From assembly GCA_955652215.1 (NCBI GenBank), contig CATPAX010000100.1, positions 1-7,340 on the forward strand: 7,340 bases of DNA, in the 5' to 3' direction. The notes beneath the pieces were generated by a model. It searched no databases and was not told the origin of the DNA. It saw only the letters and a list, made by a program, of their open reading frames with translations. This DNA is from an uncultured Solirubrobacteraceae bacterium. Lineage in GTDB: Bacteria; Actinomycetota; Thermoleophilia; Solirubrobacterales; Solirubrobacteraceae. Of the stretch, positions 1-4,603 are shown piece after piece (position 1 is the stretch's first letter; each line of letters begins with the position of its first letter). The position numbers were made by a program, and so were the translations under genes.

Positions 1-74
1 CTCTGGTGTCGGATACATGCTGGTCACGATCAGGGCGCGCATCGGTTGCGAGCGTATCCGTGTGCCTTCGCGTG

Positions 75-167
75 TGACCGCCGGCCCACCCGGCGCGAGC
101 CATCCGGCACCATCCGAGAGATGACCGGCAGCCCACCCGGGGCGAGCCTCTGGCACCATCCGAGAGG
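75..167. repeat. Imperfect tandem duplication (47 + 46 bp) just upstream of rph
   Basis: Two adjacent units, 75-121 and 122-167, both begin TGACCG and share the exact 15-mer GGCACCATCCGAGAG at their ends. Aligned by eye, 41 of 47 columns match, with one single-base gap. The second unit ends in the purine-rich stretch that serves as the rph ribosome binding site, so the duplication also copied a GAGAG(A/G)TGACC element upstream. It looks like a local slippage or tandem duplication. I see no transposon ends or site duplications around it. Confidence 0.8.
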
Positions 168-170
168 TGA
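165..170 (+). promoter_or_regulatory. Ribosome binding site that decides the rph start
   Basis: AGGTGA, within GAGAGGTGACC, is a close match to the anti-Shine-Dalgarno complement AGGAGGTGA. It ends 8 nt before the GTG at 179 and overlaps the alternative upstream GTG at 167. It therefore supports initiation at 179 rather than 167. Confidence 0.6.
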
Positions 171-178
171 CCGATGCC

Positions 179-922
179 GTGAACGTCGCTGTCGCCGGGC
201 GCAGCTACGGGCGAAAGCCGGGCGATCTACGGCCGACCACGATCGAACCCGGGTTCGTCCGGACCGCCACCGGCTCGGCGCTGATCTCGGTCGGCGAGAC
301 GCGGGTGATCTGCACAGCCTCGGTGCAGGAGGGTGTCCCGCGATGGCTCGCGGCCTCCGGCCGCGGGTGGGTCACGGCCGAGTACGGGATGCTCCCCGCG
401 TCCACCGGCGAGCGGAAGCAGCGCGACGTCAACAAGGGACGCCCAGACGGGCGCACGGTCGAGATTCAGCGGCTGATCGGCCGCTCACTCCGCGGCGTGA
501 TCGACTTCTCGGCGCTCGGCGAGCGGACGATCTACATCGACTGTGACGTGCTGCAGGCAGATGGAGGCACTCGCTGCGCCTCGATCACCGGCGGATTCGT
601 GGCGCTCCGGATCGCCTGCGAGCGGCTGATCAGCGATGGAAGGCTCGAGCGCACGCCGCTCAGCGGGAGCGTGGCCGCGGTCTCGTGCGGGATCGTCGAC
701 GGACTCCCCGTCCTCGACCTCGACTATGTCGAGGACTCCGCCGCGGAGGTCGACGCCAACGTCGTGATGACCGGCGACGGAGGGCTCGTCGAGGTGCAGG
801 CCACCGCTGAGCGGACTCCATTGTCCAAGGCGCATCTAGATGACCTGCTGGCGCTCGCCGCCGACGGCATCACCGAGCTGCGCGCGTGCCAGGAGGAGGC
901 CGTCGCCCGGGCCACGGGGTGA
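179..922 (+). CDS. rph: Ribonuclease PH (tRNA nucleotidyltransferase)
   Basis: A phosphorolytic 3'-to-5' exoribonuclease that trims tRNA precursors in the cytoplasm, releasing nucleoside diphosphates. It acts as a ring-shaped hexamer. From the GTG at 179 it is 247 residues, normal for the family. Visible landmarks are CTASVQEGVPRW (about 45-56), GWVTAEYGMLP (64-74), GRTVEIQRLIGR (91-102), CDVLQADGGTRCASITG (122-138) and YVEDSAAEVDANVVMT (183-198). Arg92, Thr131 and Arg132 fall where the family binds phosphate. The GTG at 167 would add four residues, but its ribosome binding site would overlap the start codon. The N-terminus from 179 also fits the short lead typical of RNase PH. The stop is 10 bp before rdgB, the common rph-rdgB pairing, so co-transcription is likely. 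Family assignment is very secure; only the start is open. Confidence 0.97.
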   Translation: MNVAVAGRSYGRKPGDLRPTTIEPGFVRTATGSALISVGETRVICTASVQEGVPRWLAASGRGWVTAEYGMLPASTGERKQRDVNKGRPDGRTVEIQRLIGRSLRGVIDFSALGERTIYIDCDVLQADGGTRCASITGGFVALRIACERLISDGRLERTPLSGSVAAVSCGIVDGLPVLDLDYVEDSAAEVDANVVMTGDGGLVEVQATAERTPLSKAHLDDLLALAADGITELRACQEEAVARATG

Positions 923-932
923 GGGACCACCG

Positions 933-1517
933 ATGGCGACTCACTCGCTTGTGCTCGCCACCCGGAACCCCCACAAGCTGCGCGAGTTCGCCCGCCTGCT
1001 CGAGCCCGCAGGGATCACGATCGAGTCGCTTCCCGCCGACGTGCAGCTCCCCCCCGAAGACGGAGCGACGTTCGAGGAGAACGCACGGCCAAAGGCGCGC
1101 ACCGCCGCTGCAGCCACCGGCAGGCCCGCGATCGCTGATGACTCAGGGATCGAGGCGCGCGCACTTGGCGGCGCGCCCGGGGTTCGCTCCGCTCGCTACG
1201 CCGGGGCCGGCGCGAGCGACGAAGACAACCTCCGAAGGCTTCTACGCGAAGCACCACCGGAAAGCCCCCTCAGGTACGTGTGCGCGCTGGTCTACGTCGA
1301 CCCGGCGAGCGGAACGGAGCGGCTGTTCAGTGGTCAGTGCACAGGGCGGCTGACCGCGAGCCCGCGCGGCGAAGGCGGGTTCGGATACGACCCGGCGTTT
1401 GTGCCTGACGACATCCCAGACGACCGCACCATGGCCGAGCTGACCGATCAGGAGAAGGACGCGATCAGCCACCGTGGCCGCGCGGTGAAAGCGCTGACGG
1501 GATGGCTTCAGAGCTGA
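933..1517 (+). CDS. rdgB: dITP/XTP pyrophosphatase (non-canonical purine NTPase, RdgB/HAM1 family)
   Basis: Hydrolyses dITP, ITP and XTP to the monophosphate and pyrophosphate in the cytosol, keeping deaminated purines out of DNA and RNA. It is 194 residues, typical for the family. Motifs in order: the N-terminal nucleotide-binding T-x-N-x-x-K (Thr10, Asn12, Lys15), TFEENARPKA (47-56), the ADDSG catalytic segment (68-72, Asp70 the likely general base) running into GAPGVRSARYAG, FGYDPAF (150-156) and MAEL...EKDAISHRG (167-182). The ATG at 933 follows GGTGAGGGA, which spans the rph stop and gives a GAGG core 8 nt upstream, so translation is probably coupled to rph. The 3' end overlaps the next gene by 16 bp. 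Nothing is missing or truncated. Confidence 0.97.
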   Translation: MATHSLVLATRNPHKLREFARLLEPAGITIESLPADVQLPPEDGATFEENARPKARTAAAATGRPAIADDSGIEARALGGAPGVRSARYAGAGASDEDNLRRLLREAPPESPLRYVCALVYVDPASGTERLFSGQCTGRLTASPRGEGGFGYDPAFVPDDIPDDRTMAELTDQEKDAISHRGRAVKALTGWLQS

Positions 1518-2563
1518 GACCGGACGCGGCGGGGGAGCCGCGAGGGGGAGTGCAGGCAAGCGTGGGCGCGGGCGCCCCAGAGCCCGGCGCGTCGAAAAAG
1601 GTCAGGACCGCCGCGCTGTCGGTCATCTCGAACTCGGCGCTGATCCTCCTAAAGGTGGTCGCCGGGACGCTGACAGGCTCGGTGGCGATCCTCACCGAGG
1701 CCGTGCATTCGAGCATTGACCTGGTGGCATCGATGGTCGCGCTGTTCTCGGTCCGCAAGGCCGGTGAGCCCGCGGACGAGAGCCACCGTTACGGGCACGA
1801 GAAGATCGAGAACCTGTCCGCGGCGATCGAGGGGGTCCTGATCCTGGTCGGCTCCTCGGCGATCGCCTTCGAGGCGATCCGGCACCTCGTCCGTGGTGGA
1901 CGGCTGCGAATCGTGGGCCTCGGGATCGCCGTCGCAGGCGTCTCGATGGCCGTCAACATCGTGGTCTCCGGGGTGATCGCCGAAAAGGCGCGGCTGACCG
2001 ATTCCCCCGCGCTCGCCGCGGACGCTGCCCATCTGAGGACCGACGCGATCACCTCGGGCGGGGTCCTCGTCGGCCTCGTCATCGTGGCGCTCACGGGCCA
2101 GCAGTGGATCGACGCGGCCGTCGCGCTGACCATCGCGGCCGGAATCGTTGTGACGGGGGTGAGGCTTCTGACCGGCTCGGGCCGGGTGCTGGTCGATGAG
2201 GCGCTGCCCGCGGATGAGGTCGCTGCGATCCGCCGCGCGGTCGAGGAGCTGGGTCCGCGGGGGGCCGTTGGCTATCACGAGCTGCGAACGCGCCGGGCGG
2301 GCTCGCGCCGCTACGTCGATCTTCACGTGCAGTTCAGGGCTGGAACCTCACTGGAAGATGCCCACCGCATCGCGCACGAGCTCGAGGACACGATCGGCGC
2401 CCACCTGCGCGATGTTGATGTCCTGATCCATCTCGAGCCGCAGGACCGAGTCCGGCCCGGACAGGAGATACGTGCACCGGTGCAGGCAGCTGACGCCGGC
2501 GCGCCGGCCCGGGACGCGCCCGATGCCCCGGGCGCCGGGGGCGCTTCGCCTACGTCAGGTTGA
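1502..2563 (+). CDS. Cation diffusion facilitator (CDF) family metal exporter, probably Zn2+-type
   Basis: A proton-coupled divalent-metal exporter of the cytoplasmic membrane. Of its 353 residues, about 1-36 form a polar lead, followed by six predicted membrane segments (approx. 38-56, 61-83, 109-127, 137-160, 182-198, 204-222). The cytoplasmic C-terminal dimerisation domain (about 232-313) ends in DVDVLIHLEP. The transport site reads H69-x3-D73 in helix 2 and H177-x3-D181 in helix 5. This HD/HD arrangement is usual in zinc-preferring CDFs, so zinc is inferred; cobalt, iron or cadmium are not excluded. HRYGHEKIENL (95-105) is the conserved loop after helix 2. Residues from about 314 are an Ala/Pro/Gly/Asp-rich tail outside the conserved domain. 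The ATG at 1502 overlaps the rdgB end by 16 bp; in-frame GTGs at 1550 and 1562 follow an AGGGGGA stretch and remain possible starts. Confidence 0.93.
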   Translation: MASELRPDAAGEPRGGVQASVGAGAPEPGASKKVRTAALSVISNSALILLKVVAGTLTGSVAILTEAVHSSIDLVASMVALFSVRKAGEPADESHRYGHEKIENLSAAIEGVLILVGSSAIAFEAIRHLVRGGRLRIVGLGIAVAGVSMAVNIVVSGVIAEKARLTDSPALAADAAHLRTDAITSGGVLVGLVIVALTGQQWIDAAVALTIAAGIVVTGVRLLTGSGRVLVDEALPADEVAAIRRAVEELGPRGAVGYHELRTRRAGSRRYVDLHVQFRAGTSLEDAHRIAHELEDTIGAHLRDVDVLIHLEPQDRVRPGQEIRAPVQAADAGAPARDAPDAPGAGGASPTSG

Positions 2564-2690
2564 AGCCCGCAGATATCGCGACTGCAAGCGTGACCGCCGC
2601 ATACCCGATGTAGCCCTCGAGCGCGAGCACGAGGACAGCCATCAGGCAGGCGACGACGGTGACGAGCCAGGCGATTCTGCCGAGGTTCAC
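2550..2690 (-). CDS. Small two-helix membrane protein, function unknown
   Basis: I do not recognise a named family. The minus-strand reading frame from GTG 2690 to TAG 2550 encodes 46 residues, beginning VNLGRIAWLV and ending SAGFNLT. It has two hydrophobic stretches (about 6-24 and 29-43) joined by a short LEGYIGY turn, which predicts a helical hairpin in the cytoplasmic membrane. A strong Shine-Dalgarno run, AGAGGGGAG at 2708-2700, ends 9 nt before the GTG. An in-frame ATG at 2723 would give 57 residues but lies in the loop of an inverted repeat and has no ribosome binding site. Its stop lies inside the last codons of the convergent transporter gene (14-bp tail-to-tail overlap). The membrane-like composition and good ribosome binding site argue that it is real; no homologue was checked. 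Confidence 0.62.
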   Translation of the reverse strand: MNLGRIAWLVTVVACLMAVLVLALEGYIGYAAVTLAVAISAGFNLT

Positions 2691-2706
2691 GCCCGTATTC
2701 TCCCCT

Positions 2707-2742
2707 CTGGCGCCGGCGGACATCCTGGCGCCGGCCGTCCGC
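2707..2742. repeat. CTGGCGCCGGC direct repeat with nested inverted repeat
   Basis: The 11-mer CTGGCGCCGGC occurs at 2707-2717 and again at 2725-2735. GCGGAC (2716-2721) and GTCCGC (2737-2742) form an inverted repeat around the second copy. On the minus strand this sits directly upstream of the ribosome binding site of the small membrane-protein gene, so it could fold in that leader. Its function is unknown. Confidence 0.4.
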
Positions 2743-2815
2743 GGCGGTGGGCAACCGGCCCGAGCACCATGGAACCCGCCTCCGGGGGGCGAAAGAAATC
2801 CCCAATTTCCGTAAT

Positions 2816-2844
2816 TTGAGCGCCCACAGGTCGGCTGCTACTAG
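2816..2844 (+). promoter_or_regulatory. Candidate sigma-70-type promoter for the HU gene
   Basis: TTGAGC at 2816-2821 and TACTAG at 2839-2844 are 17 bp apart, and TGC directly before the second hexamer makes an extended -10. It lies beside the only clearly AT-rich stretch here (about 2791-2819), as expected of a promoter in a GC-rich genome. Transcription would start near 2851, leaving a leader of roughly 98 nt before the HU start. The -10 matches the consensus only moderately, so this is a candidate. Confidence 0.38.
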
Positions 2845-2876
2845 TCGCTTAAGGCAAGAATTGACGCCACTGGAGC

Positions 2877-2907
2877 GCGGCCGCGCCGGAATGCCGTCTG
2901 CGGCCGC
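2877..2907 (+). promoter_or_regulatory. Possible hairpin in the HU mRNA leader (paired GCGGCCGC palindromes)
   Basis: Two copies of the self-complementary octamer GCGGCCGC, at 2877-2884 and 2900-2907, can pair with each other to give an 8-bp all-GC stem plus a possible G-U pair, with a loop of about 13-15 nt. The structure would lie between the candidate promoter and the HU ribosome binding site. It could be chance in GC-rich DNA. Confidence 0.3.
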
Positions 2908-2937
2908 TGTTAGTTTCGACAAATCTCCCATTACGAG

Positions 2938-2951
2938 AAGGAGGGCATGTG
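2938..2951 (+). promoter_or_regulatory. HU ribosome binding site with overlapping ATG-TGA start-stop
   Basis: AAGGAGGG (2938-2945) is the strongest Shine-Dalgarno in the window but lies only 3 nt before the GTG at 2949. An ATG at 2947 is even closer and is followed immediately by TGA, so it cannot make a protein. The GTG is the only usable start at this site. Confidence 0.7.
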
Positions 2952-3221
2952 ACCAAGTCAGAGTTCGTCGACCAGGTTGCGGATCGCGCCGGGTTGAGTC
3001 GGAAAGACGCCCAGGAGGCGGTTGACGCATTCCTGGATACCGTCGAGGATGCGCTGCGGCGCGGAAGCGACGTCAGCTTCTCCGGCTTTGGCAAGTTCAG
3101 CGTCTCGAACCGCAGCGCCCGCGACGGCCGCAACCCGGCGACCGGCGAGAAGATCCGGATCAAGGCCTCGAAGGTCCCGAAGTTCACCGCGGGGGCCGGA
3201 CTCAAGAAAGCGGTCAAGTAG
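2949..3221 (+). CDS. hup: DNA-binding protein HU
   Basis: A histone-like nucleoid protein that binds and bends DNA as a dimer. The 90-residue length is exactly that of a classical HU. Residues 1-40 form the helical dimerisation region. GFGKFSVSNRSARDGRNPATGE (46-67) contains the family signature and the start of the beta-ribbon arm, with RNP at 61-63; Pro63 is the residue that intercalates into DNA. IRIKASKVPKFTAGAGLKKAVK closes the arm and C-terminus. It lacks the long Lys/Ala-rich tail of mycobacterial HupB, so it is the short form. The GTG start is fixed by the adjacent AAGGAGGG. It stands apart from upstream genes and probably has its own promoter (2816-2844). A hairpin at 3258-3293 follows 36 bp after the stop. 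IHF is less likely, because the sequence reads as HU throughout and the protein is a stand-alone 90-mer. Confidence 0.96.
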   Translation: MTKSEFVDQVADRAGLSRKDAQEAVDAFLDTVEDALRRGSDVSFSGFGKFSVSNRSARDGRNPATGEKIRIKASKVPKFTAGAGLKKAVK

Positions 3222-3257
3222 CGCCGCTGCGTAGGGAGACATCAGCTGCAGGGCCAG

Positions 3258-3293
3258 GCTGCGGTCACGGGCGCGACCAGCCGTGACCGCAGC
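3258..3293 (+). terminator. Perfect 13-bp inverted repeat: HU terminator or pyrF initiation-control hairpin
   Basis: GCTGCGGTCACGG (3258-3270) and CCGTGACCGCAGC (3281-3293) are exact reverse complements separated by 10 nt. The RNA stem would be 13 bp without mismatch. No T-run follows, so it is not a classical intrinsic terminator, though U-less terminators are proposed in GC-rich actinobacteria. The right arm contains the pyrF GTG at 3283 and ends one base before the alternative GTG at 3295. The hairpin could therefore mask pyrF initiation. As DNA, the dyad could also be an operator. The structure is certain; its role is inferred. Confidence 0.6.
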
Positions 3294-4236
3294 AGTGCCC
3301 GCCACGGCTGATGGCTTCGGAGACCTGGTCGCCGCCCGCGTCGCCAGCCGGCGCAGTCAGCTCGTACTCGGGCTCGATCCCGATCCGGCTCGGCTGTGGC
3401 CCCGGGCGCTCGAGCTGACTGAGCAAGCGGGGCTCGATCACACCGCCGCCGCCGTGGAGCGGGCCGCGGTCGCGGTGCAGATCCACTGCGGCCTCGCGAT
3501 CGAGGCCGCGGGCGAGCACTGCATCGCCGCGAAGCTACAAGTGGCGTGCTTCGAGCGACTCGGCGCGCCCGGATGGGAGGCGCTGCGCGCGGTCACCGCC
3601 CGGGCCCGCGACGCTGGCCTGCTCGTGATCGCCGACGCCAAGCGGGGGGACATCGACATTTCCGCCAGCGCGTATGCACAGGCGTTCTTCGGCGTGACGC
3701 AGACCGCCTACGGCCCCGTCCAGGGAATCGGCGTCGATGCGATCACCGTCAACCCGCTGCTGGGGCTCGACTCGCTACGGCCTTTCGTGAAGGCGGCGCG
3801 CGAGCGCGGCGGCGGGATCTTCGTGCTGGTGCGGACCTCCAACCCGGGTGCGGCCGACCTCCAGGAGCTCGCGCTGCGCGATGGGGGAACGGTGACGCAG
3901 CGGCTGGCTGCCGTCGTCAACACACTCGGCGGCGACGTGATTGGCGCCGCGGGCCTCTCGGACGTCGGCGCGGTGGTCGGCGCGACAGCGCCCGAACGGC
4001 TTGCCGATCTCAGGGAACGGATGCCGGCTGCGATCCTGCTCCTGCCCGGCGTCGGCGCCCAGGGAGGGCGCGTCGAGGACCTCGCTCCGGCGTTCGCGCC
4101 CGGACCCGCCGCGGCGCTCCTGACCGTCTCCCGGGGACTGGTGCAGGCGCACGAGCAGCTCGGCGGCGAGCCGGCCGCGGCGGCCGCGGCGGAGGCCGCT
4201 CGAATTCAGGACATGGCGTGGCGCCTGGCCCAATGA
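3283..4236 (+). CDS. pyrF: Orotidine-5'-phosphate decarboxylase, type II (subfamily 2)
   Basis: Catalyses the last step of UMP synthesis, decarboxylating orotidine 5'-phosphate to UMP in the cytosol. It is 317 residues, slightly long for type II enzymes; the excess is the N-terminal lead and an Ala-rich stretch near the C-terminus (about 297-306). Visible are GLDPDP (30-35), the catalytic DAKRGDI (118-124: Asp118, Lys120, Asp123), RTSNPGA (184-190), the phosphate-site PGVGAQGG (255-262) and a following SRG (283-285). The usual VKPQ near residue 84 reads AKLQ, with Leu for Pro. The starts available are GTG 3283, inside a perfect hairpin, and GTG 3295, just after it. Neither has a Shine-Dalgarno, and the upstream frame is closed at 3232. 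Co-transcription with HU (61-bp gap) is possible only if the hairpin does not terminate. Confidence 0.95.
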   Translation: MTAAVPATADGFGDLVAARVASRRSQLVLGLDPDPARLWPRALELTEQAGLDHTAAAVERAAVAVQIHCGLAIEAAGEHCIAAKLQVACFERLGAPGWEALRAVTARARDAGLLVIADAKRGDIDISASAYAQAFFGVTQTAYGPVQGIGVDAITVNPLLGLDSLRPFVKAARERGGGIFVLVRTSNPGAADLQELALRDGGTVTQRLAAVVNTLGGDVIGAAGLSDVGAVVGATAPERLADLRERMPAAILLLPGVGAQGGRVEDLAPAFAPGPAAALLTVSRGLVQAHEQLGGEPAAAAAAEAARIQDMAWRLAQ

Positions 4237-4275
4237 GCATGGAGGGAAACACGCCAATCCAGGGAAAACCCAGGT

Positions 4276-4602
4276 ATGATCGCGCATGCCATGGGCGCTA
4301 GGAATCCGGCGCGCTATCTGGCTCCGATCGCGCTGATAGCGACGATCATCGCCACGTACATGATCGTGCACCGGGGCCTGGCGGCCAAGTCCAGCACGAC
4401 GGTGTCGGTCCCGGCCGTCGTGAATTCGGCCGTTGCGCATCGGGAATTCGCCAAGGCAAAGGTCTACGTCGTCCGCCCCGGGGACAGTCTCTCGGCGATC
4501 GCCGCCAGGACCGGTGTCCGCCTGTCGATCCTTGAATCGCTGAACCCGCACGTCAAACCTGCGGCGCTTCAGGCCGGCCAGCGGCTCAAGCTCCGAAAGT
4601 GA
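4276..4602 (+). CDS. Membrane-anchored LysM domain protein
   Basis: The product has 108 residues. Residues 14-34 form one hydrophobic helix after a short basic N-terminus (positively charged Arg residues before it). A Ser/Thr/Val/Ala-rich linker (about 36-60) follows, and one LysM domain (about 63-107) ends the protein: YVVRPGDSLSAIAARTGVR, then ILESLNPHV, then LQAGQRLKL. LysM domains bind N-acetylglucosamine-containing glycans, so the domain most likely faces outward and touches peptidoglycan. There is no catalytic domain. Its stop is 1 bp from the D-Ala-D-Ala carboxypeptidase start, which suggests the two act on the same wall material. The ATG at 4276 has only a weak AGGG 11 nt upstream; ATG 4291 is an alternative that still precedes the helix. 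The domain call is secure; the specific role is unknown. Confidence 0.85.
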   Translation: MIAHAMGARNPARYLAPIALIATIIATYMIVHRGLAAKSSTTVSVPAVVNSAVAHREFAKAKVYVVRPGDSLSAIAARTGVRLSILESLNPHVKPAALQAGQRLKLRK

Positions 4603-4603
4603 C

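Noticed and set aside
1..124. Possible tail of an upstream plus-strand gene (stop at 122-124), or a divergent gene starting at ATG 18 (or GTG 27) on the minus strand
   Set aside because: Too little sequence; no recognisable protein motif and no convincing ribosome binding site for either reading.
46..546. 166-residue plus-strand frame overlapping the start of rph
   Set aside because: Arg-rich out-of-frame shadow; the overlapped frame is unmistakably RNase PH.
2472..2819. 115-residue plus-strand frame after the transporter
   Set aside because: Charged, low-complexity sequence with no motif; it is antisense to the small membrane protein.
2323..3030. 235-residue minus-strand frame across the transporter end, the gap and the HU start
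   Set aside because: Composition is that of a GC-rich shadow; the same strand holds the better-supported 46-codon membrane gene in another frame.
4172..4200. GCCGCGGC/GGCCGCGGC near-palindromic run at the pyrF 3' end
   Set aside because: Explained by an Ala-rich coding stretch; no separate signal.
4275..4280. TATGAT resembling a -10 hexamer just before the LysM start region
   Set aside because: It contains the ATG 4276 itself, has no -35, and its spacing to ATG 4291 (10 nt) is long for a leaderless start.
3546..4301. 251-residue plus-strand frame inside pyrF
   Set aside because: Arg/Gly/Ala-rich frame-shifted reading of pyrF with no domain.
4233..4301. 22-codon frame whose ATG overlaps the pyrF stop (ATGA) and which runs into the LysM start
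   Set aside because: The ATGA overlap is suggestive of coupling, but there is no ribosome binding site or recognisable peptide.
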